From: Ariolimax columbianus
Taxonomy: Eukaryota > Mollusca > Gastropoda > Stylommatophora > Arionidae
NCBI GenBank assembly: GCA_036924085.1
Contig: JAVGWX010000011.1
Coordinates: 29,772,317-29,836,316, forward strand
Direction of reading: 5' to 3'
DNA length: 64,000 nt
Position 1 is the stretch's first letter. Each line of letters starts with the position of its first letter. The position numbers and the translations under genes were made by a program. The notes beneath the pieces were generated by a model. That model had not been told where the DNA came from. It saw only the letters and a list, made by a program, of their open reading frames with translations, and searched no databases. Below are positions 18,290-29,500 of the stretch, piece by piece.

Positions 18290-21200
18290 TAATTATGAGG
18301 TGAGGTCACCAGTTCAGCATTTGTGGCATTATGAGGTGAGGTGAGGTCACCAGTTCAGCATTTGTGGCATCATTATGAGGTGAGGTCACCAGTTCAGCAT
18401 TTGTGGCATCATTATGAGGTGAGGTCACCAGTTCAGCATTTGTAGCATCATTATGAGGTGAGGTCACCAGTTCAGCATTTGTGGCATCATTATGAGGTGA
18501 GGTCACCAGTTCAGCATTTGTGGCATCATTATGAGGTGAGGTCACCAGTTCAGCATTTGTGGCATCATTATGAGGTGAGGTCACCAGTTCAGCATTTGTG
18601 GCATCATTATGAGGTGAGGTCACCAGTTCAGCATTTGTGGCATCATTATGAGGTGAGGTCACCAGTTCAGCATTTGTGACATTATGAGGTGAGGTCACCA
18701 GTTCAGCATTTGTGACATTATGAGATGAGGTCACCAGTTCAGCATTTGTGGCATCATTATGAGGTGAGGTGAGTTCACCAGTTCAGCATTTGTGGCATGA
18801 GGTGAGGTGAGGTCACCAGTTCAGCATTTGTGGCATCATGAGGTGAGGTGAGGTCACCAGTTCAGCATTTGTGGCATCATTATGAGGTGAGGTGAGGTCA
18901 CCAGTTCAGCATTTGTGGCATCATTATGAGGTGAGGTGAGGTGAGGTCACCAGTTCAGCATTTGTGGCATCATTATGAGGTGAGGTGAGGTCACCAATTC
19001 AGCATGTGTGGCATCATTATGAGGTGAGGTGAGGTCACCAGTTCAGCATTTGTGGCATCATTATGAGGTGAGGTCACCAGTTCAGCATGTGTGGCATCAT
19101 GAGGTGAGGTGAGGTCACCAGTTCAGCATGTGTGGCATCATTATGAGGTGAGGTCACCAGTTCAGCATGTGTGGCATCATTATGAGGTGAGGTGAGGTCA
19201 CCAGTTCAGCATGTGTGGCATCATTATGAGGTGAGGTGAGGTCACCAGTTCAGCATGTGTGGCATCGTTATGAGGTGAGGTCACCAGTTCAGCATTTGTG
19301 GCATCATTATGAGGTGAGGTCACCAGTTCAGCATTTGTGGCATTATGAGGTGAGGTCACCAGTTCAGCATTTGTGGCATCATTATGAGGTGAGGTCACCA
19401 GTTCAGCATTTGTGGCATCATTATGAGGTGAGGTCACCAGTTCAGCATTTGTGGCATCATTATGAGGTGAGGTCACCAGTTCAGCATTTGTGGCATTATG
19501 AGGTGAGGTGAGGTCACCAGTTCAGCATTTGTGGCATTATGAGGTGAGGTGAGGTCACCAGTTCAGCATTTGTGGCATCATTATGAGGTGAGGTCACCAG
19601 TTCAGCATTTGTGGCATCATTATGAGGTGAGGTCACCAGTTCAGCATTTGTGGCATCATTATGAGGTGAGGTCACCAGTTCAGCATTTGTGGCATTATGA
19701 GGTGAGGTGAGGTCACCAGTTCAGCATTTGTGGCATCATTATGAGGTGAGGTCACCAGTTCAGCATTTGTGGCATCATTATGAGGTGAGGTCACCAGTTC
19801 AGCATTTGTAGCATCATTATGAGGTGAGGTCACCAGTTCAGCATTTGTGGCATCATTATGAGGTGAGGTCACCAGTTCAGCATTTGTGGCATCATTATGA
19901 GGTGAGGTCACCAGTTCAGCATTTGTGGCATCATTATGAGGTGAGGTCACCAGTTCAGCATTTGTGGCATCATTATGAGGTGAGGTCACCAGTTCAGCAT
20001 TTGTGACATTATGAGGTGAGGTCACCAGTTCAGCATTTGTGACATTATGAGATGAGGTCACCAGTTCAGCATTTGTGGCATCATTATGAGGTGAGGTGAG
20101 TTCACCAGTTCAGCATTTGTGGCATGAGGTGAGGTGAGGTCACCAGTTCAGCATTTGTGGCATCATGAGGTGAGGTGAGGTCACCAGTTCAGCATTTGTG
20201 GCATCATTATGAGGTGAGGTGAGGTCACCAGTTCAGCATTTGTGGCATCATTATGAGGTGAGGTCACCAGTTCAGCATTTGTGGCATTATGAGGTGAGGT
20301 CACCAGTTCAGCATTTGTGGCATCATTATGAGGTGAGGTCACCAGTTCAGCATTTGTGGCATCATTATGAGGTGAGGTCACCAGTTCAGCATTTGTGGCA
20401 TCATTATGAGGTGAGGTCACCAGTTCAGCATTTGTGGCATTATGAGGTGAGGTGAGGTCACCAGTTCAGCATTTGTGGCATTATGAGGTGAGGTGAGGTC
20501 ACCAGTTCAGCATTTGTGGCATCATTATGAGGTGAGGTCACCAGTTCAGCATTTGTGGCATCATTATGAGGTGAGGTCACCAGTTCAGCATTTGTGGCAT
20601 CATTATGAGGTGAGGTCACCAGTTCAGCATTTGTGGCATCATTATGAGGTGAGGTCACCAGTTCAGCATTTGTGGCATCATTATGAGGTGAGGTCACCAG
20701 TTCAGGATTTGTGGCATCATTATGAGGTGAGGTCACGAGTTCAGCATTTGTGGCATCATTATGAGGTGAGGTCACCAGTTCAGCATTTGTGGCATCATTA
20801 TGAGGTGAGGTCACCAGTTCAGCATTTGTGACATTATGAGGTGAGGTCACCAGTTCAGCATTTGTGACATTATGAGGTGAGGTCACCAGTTCAGCATTTG
20901 TGGCATCATTATGAGGTGAGGTCACCAGTTCAGCATGTGTGGCATCATTATGAGGTGAGGTCACCAGTTCAGCATTTGTGGCATCATTATGAGGTGAGGT
21001 CACCAGTTCAGCATTTGTGGCATCATTATGAGGTGAGGTCCCCAGTTCAGCATTTGTGGCATCATTATGAGGTGAGGTGAGGTCACCAGTTCAGCATGTG
21101 TGGCATTATGAGGTGAGGTGAGGTCACCAGTTCAGCATGTGTGGCATCATTATGAGATGAGGTGAGGTCACCAGTTCAGCATGTGTGGCATCATTATGAA

Positions 21201-22025
21201 GTGAGGTGAGGTCACCAGTTCAGCATGTGTGGCATCATGAGGTGAGGTGAGGTCACCAGTTCAGCATTTGTGGCATTATGAGGTGAGGTGAGGTCACCAG
21301 TTCAGCATTTGTGGCATTATGAGGTGAGGTGAGGTCACCAGTTCAGCATTTGTGGCATCATTATGAGGTGAGGTCACCAGTTCAGCATTTGTGGCATCAT
21401 TATGAGGTGAGGTCACCAGTTCAGCATTTGTGGCATCATTATGAGGTGAGGTCACCAGTTCAGCATTTGTGGCATCATTATGAGGTGAGGTCACCAGTTC
21501 AGCATTCGTGGCATCATTATGAGGTGAGGTCACCAGTTCAGCATGTGTGGCATCATTATGAGGTGAGGTGAGGTGAGGTCACCAGTTCAGCATGTGTGGC
21601 ATCATTATGAGGTGAGGTGAGGTCACCAGTTCAGCATGTGTGGCCTCATTATGAGGTGAGGTGAGGTCACCAGTTCAGCATTTGTGGCATCATTATGAGG
21701 TGAGGTCACCAGTTCAGCATTTGTGGCATCATTATGAGGTGAGGTCACCAGTTCAGCATTTGTGGCATCATTATGAGGTGAGGTCACCAGTTCAGCATTT
21801 GTGGCATCATTATGAGGTGAGGTCACCAGTTCAGCATTTGTGGCATCATTATGAGGTGAGGTCACCAGTTCAGCATTTGTGGCATTATGAGGTGAGGTCA
21901 CCAGTTCAGCATTTGTGGCTTCATTATGAGGTGAGGTCACCAGTTCAGCATTTGTGGCTTCATTATGAGGTGAGGTCACCAGTTCAGCATTTGTGTCTTC
22001 ATTATGAGGTGAGGTCACCAGTTCA
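18290..22025. repeat. 39-bp satellite array, about 95 units
   Basis: The main unit is GAGGTGAGGTCACCAGTTCA plus GCATTTGTGGCATCATTAT (39 bp). Variants lack ATC (36 bp), carry extra GAGGT pentamers, or have GCATGTG for GCATTTG. A block of about 1.3 kb (from about 18290) recurs from about 19660, with the rare markers TTTGTAGCATC (18439 and 19805) and GTGAGTTCACC (18770 and 20097), so there is a higher-order repeat. Nearly every unit contains AGGTCACCAGTTCA. Located in intron 4. All ORFs across it are artefacts. Confidence 0.97.
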
Positions 22026-22214
22026 CTTCCTGGCTGACAGCCTTCTGTAATACAGAACAGTCAAGTATCCCTTTTTAAAGCTGGGTATTCTGCAGCATGC
22101 TATTACTGTCTTAACTCAGCTAATCATGCAAATGCCAACATTTGAAACAAAGCTATCAGATAATACAACAAGAGATATTTAAACAAGAAGTGCTGATCCT
22201 GTAAGTATTATGAG

Positions 22215-22887
22215 AGCATCACAGAGAATGGATACATGTCTACACTGATGGATTTTGAGGTCACCATTAAAGCGGGATATGGAGTCTACATAGAGCATCC
22301 AGACAGAACATCTGATGAGCTGTTGATGCCTGTGTGGAGATATGAGGCAGAAATAACCACACTGGAAGTAGCTCTGTACCACTTGAGGACTTATCTGGTC
22401 TTTCAAATACACCTGGCAATGACAAGGTAGACAGACTGGCTAAGATAGGATCAAGTCCAGAACAAGTTCAGAACAACAATACACACCAACAACGCTACAG
22501 ACAGTCAAACAACTGGCTGAATAGATGGGCAATGGAGCATACTAGAAGAGAAATCTAAAACATTTGGCCATCCCAAATTCCAAAGACACATCAACCTACT
22601 GAAAGGGAGAGAAGAAAGAACCATTTTCCAATTTGGACACTTAAACACACAACATAGCCATTTGAACAGAATCCAATCAGCACATACTCCAGAGTGCCAG
22701 CTGTGAACACATCCCTATGAAACTGTTGAACAGAATCCAATCAGCACATACTCCAGAGTGCCAGCTGTGAACACATCCCTATGAAACTGTTGAACACCAC
22801 CATTTTGAGTGTCCGGCGCTTGACGGTGTTGGGAGAGAGCTTCTTCCTCCGAGGCCAGACAAATGGAATACTGTATTGAACTAAACA
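22215..22887 (+). pseudogene. LINE RNase H 3' fragment (copy F1)
   Basis: Colinear with 34030-34790. It encodes a broken RNase H (HVYTDG, IKAGYGVYIEHPDRTSDE, YEAEITTLEVAL), then the tail region HLNRIQSAHTPECQL and an EHHHFECPAL-like end. A 64-bp segment (22664-22727) is tandemly duplicated at 22728-22791. Frameshifts and missing residues make it dead. Its 3' UTR resumes at about 23230 beyond the SINE-C insertion. Confidence 0.72.
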
Positions 22888-23228
22888 GTTTTAGTTTAGC
22901 CAAAGAATCAACATCATTGCGCACGGTTTAACCCGTAAGTGCTGTTCTCCATATTTGTGGAGAATCTCACACAATGTACGAACTGTGTAGCACGGATGAG
23001 GATCCCGTAATAGATTGGGCAGATTTTCAACATAATTTTGAATTTTGTGCAGGCAACAGTCGTTAAGCCTACTCTTTACTATTTAACGAGATATTTAACG
23101 TGAGAAAATTGCACACTGGCATCCAATCTCTACTACCTAGAAATTCGAGGAAATATCAGAAGTCCACGTGAAAAAAAATCACGACCTCCAGCACCTGAGG
23201 CCAACGTCTTACCTTGAGACCACTCAAA
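22888..23228 (-). repeat. SINE-C copy inserted in LINE 3' UTR
   Basis: Full-length match to 478-817, tail at the left and tRNA-like head at the right. The homologous LINE at 34750-34870 runs without interruption across the insertion point, so this is a true nested insertion. Confidence 0.72.
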
Positions 23229-23345
23229 TCCCCAAACACATAAACACTTGCAGATACCACTATACGGCACTGGTCCAAAGGGCACGAGTTCATTGGTTGC
23301 TGGTTCAATAACCAACCCAAAAAAAACCAACAATGCACATATGAA
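23229..23345 (+). repeat. LINE F1 3' UTR remainder
   Basis: AACACTTGCAGATACCACTA and AATAACCAACC also occur at 34795-34870 directly after the F2 coding remnant. Confidence 0.65.
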
Positions 23346-23421
23346 GGCTGATTGACCAAGGCCTCAAGGACATTTATTTGAAACAAAAATTAGAGCTAGA
23401 TTCACAGATCAGAAGAATTAC

Positions 23422-23585
23422 CTTAGTCGCTGCATCAACTTTACTGATGTGGGATAGAATGGCCTGACATTTGTTGCACACAACAGGCTCCCCTGCATGC
23501 ATGTTACCCGGTGATAGAAGGGTGTTCAAGTTCACAGAGACGATGTTCGTGTCTGCTCGTCGATAGTGGTGCTTGTTCAGCACTT
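23422..23585 (-). CDS. vWA gene exon 4 (first half of zinc ribbon)
   Basis: The acceptor is TTTTTATTTGTAG and the donor AAG|GTAATT, in phase 0. The exon encodes a Lys split with exon 3 followed by 54 residues. The stretch NIVSVNLNTLLSPGNMHAG precedes the first zinc pair VVCNKCQAILS. That pair completes only when exon 5 is joined, giving the CxxC-x18-CxxC layout of the Sec23/Sec24 zinc finger. Length and phase match the neighbours exactly. Confidence 0.88.
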
Positions 23586-23851
23586 CTACAAATAAAAAAC
23601 AGAAGGCAAGGATCTGTTCCTTCATTTACCAGCCGCTTCCAAACTTTTTTCATTCACGGCGCACTTAGTGTACCATCATTGTATCGGAATGCAAGAGAAA
23701 AAAAAATTATAACAGCTAAAAGGATACATTTCGCTTTCAAATTATTAAATAGATAAGCGAATTTCGTGTGTGGACGTTACAAGTCAGACAGGCTGACTGA
23801 CAGTGTCTTATTTGATGTGTATAGAAGAAGTTAATTCATTCAAACATGCTT

Positions 23852-24118
23852 GTGGGGACGGTGTGGGCTAGTGGTTAAGTGACACAGCTCAACCAAAGGT
23901 GCTGGGTTCGATCCCCATCACAGCACCAGCCGTTACCCCAGGGAAGCAAACCCTTAGAAAATGCAGGAGAAAGTAGACCCTTGCATAAAATGCATGCTGA
24001 AGTCGGATGCATTGGCCCGACAGGCGCAAAATAAAAACCACAGTGCAACGCACACTGCCTTGGGGAATAGATAAATAAGGCGAACGCCTAAATAAAAAAA
24101 AATTTTATTTAATAAAAT
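23852..24118 (+). repeat. SINE-A copy with 14-bp target duplication
   Basis: Box A GGGCTAGTGGTTAAGTGAC, box B GGGTTCGATCCC, core TGAAGTCGGATGCATTGGCC, AT-rich tail. Flanked by ATTCAAACATGCTT at 23838-23851 and 24119-24132. The best-preserved copy in the window. Confidence 0.93.
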
Positions 24119-24132
24119 ATTCAAACATGCTT

Positions 24133-24714
24133 CAATATGTGTGACCTATTTTTGTTTGTATGAACAATGCCAACTTAGGCATCTCTACCTGTTTCCGCTA
24201 GAGCCTTCGTTGTCACTATCGGCGTAGGATTCAGGTGTGTCGAAAACAATCAACTTGTAAAAGTTAGATGTATGGACTAGCTGACGTACATGAAAAAGGC
24301 ACAATAGTTGGACTTGACATCAAAGTGAGTGTCCTAGCCTGCGATTGTGAAATTACCAACTTGCACTGTGTTGGTCACCATCAATTACTCTTATCTTCGT
24401 TCGTGTTTCCAACAACCTCCGCTGTCTTGTGGTTATATCCACGTGTGGAAAAGGCTTTGGTAGTTTTCCTAGAGATCAAATCAGGAGCCGGAGTCCCATA
24501 GGCAGTCAGACACTGTACCCAATGCCAGTCTAACAACTCCTGTGATGCCTCTTTAATGCCGCTCTCTAGCACGAAGTTCATTGTCTCGAGACTGACAGGA
24601 TGATAATCAGTGTATCAGGATATTTCCATGGTGCCCAAAGCCAGAACATAAGCCTACCTTAACAGTTGCAGTATGCATTTTGATTGATTAACTTTTCCTT
24701 CACAAACTCTCACT
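24133..24714. other. Unassigned intron 3 sequence
   Basis: A minus-strand ORF of 66 codons (24381-24581) has no recognisable motif or splice context. No gene is called. Confidence 0.35.
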
Positions 24715-25110
24715 ACCAAGCGATGTAGTCCCGAGAATGGAACGCGCTGTGTCATGGTTCGCAGCTTGACTGATATTTGCACCTTTCAGTCGGAGACATT
24801 CGACTTCAGCATAGCATTTTTGGGTACCGTGTTAGCCTTCCCTCTTTGATCCCCCTTCCCTTAGCCAGTCTGGCCTGTTATCCGTGTTAGCCTTCCCTCT
24901 TCGATCCCCTTTCGCTTTGCCAGTCTGGACTGTTATCCGTGTTAGCCTTCCCTCTTTGATCCCCTTTCCCTTAGCCAGTCTGGCCTGTTATGAAGGATCA
25001 ACACGTGGAGACTGAGAAGGGTCTTGGCGGATCTGGGTTGCTGGTCCTGACCTAGCACTCAGCTTTAGGTCGCTGACCTCTACAGCTCATGCGCTGTTCA
25101 GCATCTTGAT
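24715..25110 (-). repeat. Dispersed repeat G with internal triplication
   Basis: Matches 50827-51110 and 58690-59010: GATGTAGTCCCGAGAATGGA, CAGCTTGACTG, TTAGCCAGTCTGGCCTGTTA, GAGACTGAGAAGGGTCTTGG. A 55-bp block (CCGTGTTAGCCTTCCCTCTT, then GATCC..) occurs three times in tandem at about 24825-24990. Confidence 0.7.
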
Positions 25111-25369
25111 CGCCATAAACAATTATTAAAAAGTATTAAATAGTACATATTTTGAATAATCGTATCATTGCATAAATAAATCGTAATCAGTAGGATGGAT
25201 GAGCCTGTTTACTGCACATCTTCCTTAATCTTGGAATAAAATTGGACACAGTAACCCTCATTGCCTGTTCCAGATCGATTTACGCACGATACTTGCTTTT
25301 TATCTACGTTATCAAATACAATAATGCCCTCATGTTCCATGTTATCCACCACAATATCACCCTCATATT

Positions 25370-25500
25370 CCATGGCATAACATCGGCCATGGTTAAGTGG
25401 TTTGTTAAGAGCAGCATAGATGGCACCCAACAGGCTGTGAGTCTACTTTGCTCTAGTGTTTGAGTCTATTAAGATGGACTCGCACATTGGTTAACCATTC
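25370..25500 (-). repeat. Dispersed repeat E fragment
   Basis: Complement of the right part of repeat E: GGCATAACATCGGCCATGGT, GCATAGATGGCACCCAACAG, TATTAAGATGGACTCGCACA. Confidence 0.7.
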
Positions 25501-25657
25501 TCCAAGAAATTGGTTGTATACAGAGTGCCTTCTAAACCAGTTTAAAGAAGTTAAATGTCACTCAAGCCAGACAATAAGGCTACAACTACATTTGACCCAC
25601 ATTTAGGAATCCTGCTTTAAAATGATTTTGCTTATTTTTGCAGTGGTAGTTTACGTA

Positions 25658-25858
25658 GTAAGGAGCACAGGGCTGAGTGGTTTCGGTGCCTGCCTGCCTG
25701 CCAACAAGGACAGTGGATCGCATCTGTTAAGGCATGTTATTTTTCTGTTGGGGCAAAATAAACATAGCCGGCACATGTGACGACCACATGACGTGACGAC
25801 AGCATGTGGTGCCAGCTTAAAAACCGCAGCAATGTGAATAAAGTCATACAGTTCTTTT
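25658..25858 (+). repeat. SINE-B copy
   Basis: Box A-like GGGCTGAGTGGTTTCGGTGC, box B-like GTGGATCGCATC, then TTATTTTTCTGTTGGGGC and AAACCGCAGCAATGTGAATA. The same order occurs at 43155-43350. Confidence 0.7.
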
Positions 25859-25863
25859 TTACA

Positions 25864-26165
25864 GTTCTTAGTCGACCTGTACTTGGGGTAGATGCCCTTG
25901 TGCAGGTCCCATTTCTGGTATGAGCTGATGTAGCCGGGAGGATGGTTTCCTGCTTAGCGGGCTAGGCTCGAGCAGCTTATTACTCTGCTGCATTGAAACA
26001 AGCACCATAGAGGGTGATTAACCATGTGCGAGTTCCACCTTAATAGACTCAAAAACTAAAACAATGTAGACACAGCCTGTTAGGCGCCATCCATGCCGTT
26101 CTTAACAAATCACCTAACCATGACCAATGTTATGCCATGTCACAGTCTACTATTACAACATGCTC
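25864..26165 (+). repeat. Dispersed repeat E, uninterrupted copy
   Basis: The longest intact member: AGTCGACCTGTACTTGGGGT, GTAGCCGGGAGG, GCTAGGCTCGAGCAGCTTAT, ATTAACCATGTGCGAGTTCC, CTTAATAGACTCAAAAACTA. It provides the empty-site reference for both the MITE and the SINE-D insertions. Confidence 0.75.
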
Positions 26166-26544
26166 TCTGTGGAGCAGTGGTGCTATTCTTGTCCTTGATA
26201 TACACAAAGACCCTGGCAGACCAGTCAGGAGTTCTACAGTTTTGTAGCAATTTGTTCTACATAATAAAGTTGTTAGTCCCATGAACAATTTTTCAGTTGA
26301 CCAACTACAATATGCATGAATGAGCAGTGATCCTAATCTTTACATCCCAGCAAGGAGGACCGGGATCCACTTAACCGTAGCAATTCATATATGATGATGT
26401 TGCAAGCTACGAGCGCTGCCTGCTTTTGTTGGAATGGAACTCTGACAAGAAGAGGATGATGCCAGTCTTGTTGCAGGCTACAAGATACACACTCGGCAGG
26501 CAAAATGGACAAAATGGAAAAAGCAAATGAAAGATAATGACGAA

Positions 26545-29500
26545 CACAGGCAGAGAGACAGACACAGGGCGGCAGAGAGACAGACACAGGGCGGCAGAGA
26601 GACAGAGAGACAGACACAGGGCGGCAGAGAGACAGAGAGACAGACACAGGGCGGCAGAGAGACAGACAGACACAGGGCGGCAGAGAGACAGACAGACAGA
26701 CACAGGGCGGCAGAGAGACAGACAGACAGACACAGGGCGGCAGAGAGACAGACAGACAGACACAGGGCGGCAGAGAGACAGACAGACAGACAGACAGAGG
26801 GCGGCAGAGAGACAGACAGACAGACACAGGGCGGCAGAGAGACAGACAGACAGACACAGGGCGGCAGAGAGACAGACACAGGGCGGCAGAGAGACAGACA
26901 GACAGACACAGGGCGGCAGAGAGACAGACAGACAGACACAGGGCGGCAGAGAGACAGACAGACAGACACAGGGCGGCAGAGAGACAGACAGACAGACACA
27001 GGGCGGCAGAGAGACAGACAGACAGACACAGGGCGGCAGAGAGACAGACAGACAGACACAGGGCGGCAGAGAGACAGACAGACAGACACAGGGCAGCAGA
27101 GAGACAGACACAGGGCGGCAGAGAGACAGACACAGGGCGGCAGAGAGACAGACACAGGGCGGCAGAGAGACAGACAGGGCGGCAGAGAGACAGACACAGG
27201 GCGGCAGAGAGACAGACACAGGGCGGCAGAGAGACAGACAGACAGACACAGGGCGGCAGAGAGACAGACAGACACAGGGCGGCAGACAGACAGACACAGG
27301 GCGGCAGAGAGACAGACAGACAGACACAGGGCGGCAGAGAGACAGGCAGACAGACACAGGGCGGCAGACAGACAGACACAGGGCGGCAGACAGACAGACA
27401 CAGGGCGGCAGAGCGACAGACACAGGGCGGCAGAGAGACAGACACAGGGCGGCAGAGAGACAGACACAGGGCGACAGAGAGACAGACACAGGGCGACAGA
27501 GAGACAGACACAGGGCGGCAGAGAGACAGACACAGGGCGGCAGAGAGACAGACAGACAGACACAGGGCGGCAGAGAGACAGACAGACACAGGGCGGCAGA
27601 GAGACAGACAGACACAGGGCGGCAGAGAGACAGACAGACAGACACAGGGCGGCAGAGAGACAGACAGACACAGGGCGGCAGAGAGACAGACAGACACAGG
27701 GCGGCAGAGAGACAGACAGACAGACACAGGGCGGCAGAGAGACAGACAGACAGACACAGGGCGGCAGAGAGACAGACAGACAGACACAGGGCAGCAGAGA
27801 GACAGACAGACAGACACAGGGCGGCAGAGAGACAGACAGACAGACACAAGGTGGCAGAGAGACAGACACAAGGCGGCAGAGAGACAGACAGACAGACAGG
27901 GCGGCAGAGAGACAGACAGACAGACACAGGGCGGCAGAGAGACAAACAGACAGACACAGGGCGGCAGAGAGACAAACAGACAGACACAGGGCGGCAGAGA
28001 GACAGACAGACAGACACAGGGCGGCAGAGAGACAGACAGACAGACACAGGGTGGCAGAAAGACAGACAGACAGACAGACAGAGGGCGGCAGAGAGACAGA
28101 CAGACAGACACAGGGCGGCAGAGAGTCACAGACAGACAGACACAGGGCGGCAGAGAGACAGACACAGGGCGGCAGAGAGACAGACAGACAGACACAGGGC
28201 GGCAGAGAGACAGACAGACAGACACAGGGCGGCAGAGAGACAGACAGACAGACACAGGGCGGCAGAGAGACAGACAGACAGACACAGGGCGGCAGAGAGA
28301 CAGACAGACAGACACAGGGCGGCAGAGAGACAGACAGACAGACACAGGGCGGCAGAGAGACAGACAGACAGACACAGGGCGGCAGAGAGACAGACACAGG
28401 GCGGCAGAGAGACAGACACAGGGCGGCAGAGAGACAGACACAGGGCGGCAGAGAGACAGACAGGGCGGCAGAGAGACAGACACAGGGCGGCAGAGAGACA
28501 GACACAGGGCGGCAGAGAGACAGACAGACAGACACAGGGCGGCAGAGAGACAGACAGACACAGGGCGGCAGACAGACAGACACAGGGCGGCAGAGAGACA
28601 GACAGACAGACACAGGGCGGCAGAGAGACAGGCAGACAGACACAGGGCGGCAGACAGACAGACACAGGGCGGCAGACAGACAGACACAGGGCGGCAGAGC
28701 GACAGACACAGGGCGGCAGAGAGACAGACACAGGGCGGCAGAGAGACAGACACAGGGCGACAGAGAGACAGACACAGGGCGACAGAGAGACAGACACAGG
28801 GCGGCAGAGAGACAGACACAGGGCGGCAGAGAGACAGACAGACAGACACAGGGCGGCAGAGAGACAGACAGACACAGGGCGGCAGAGAGACAGACAGACA
28901 GACACAGGGCGGCAGAGAGACAGACAGACACAGGGCGGCAGAGAGACAGACAGACACAGGGCGGCAGAGAGACAGACAGACAGACACAGGGCGGCAGAGA
29001 GACAGACAGACAGACACAGGGCGGCAGAGAGACAGACAGACAGACACAGGGCAGCAGAGAGACAGACAGACAGACACAGGGCGGCAGAGAGACAGACAGA
29101 CAGACACAAGGTGGCAGAGAGACAGACACAAGGCGGCAGAGAGACAGACAGACAGACAGGGCGGCAGAGAGACAGACAGACAGACACAGGGCGGCAGAGA
29201 GACAAACAGACAGACACAGGGCGGCAGAGAGACAAACAGACAGACTCAGGGCGGCAGAGAGACAAACAGACAGACTCAGGGCGGCAGAGAGACAAACAGA
29301 CAGACACAGGGCGGCAGAGAGACACAGACAGACACAGGGCGGCAGAGAGACACAGACAGACACAGGGCGGCAGAGAGTCACAGACAGACACAGGGCGGCA
29401 GAGAGTCACAGACAGACACAGGGCGGCAGAGAGTCACAGACAGACACAGGGCGGCAGAGAGACAGACAGACAGACACAGGGCGGCAGAGAGACAGACACA

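Noticed and set aside
18290..22025. CRISPR-like array
   Set aside because: Whole units repeat with no unique spacers, in a eukaryotic intron.
18306..22050. Many 60-181 codon ORFs of TSPHNDATNAELV or RSPVQHLWHHYEV type
   Set aside because: 39-bp and 36-bp units keep the frame; the ORFs end wherever a 5-bp GAGGT variant shifts it. Intronic satellite.
24381..24581. 66-codon minus-strand ORF as an extra exon of the vWA gene
   Set aside because: No acceptor or donor in the right phase; exons 3 and 4 already join in frame without it.
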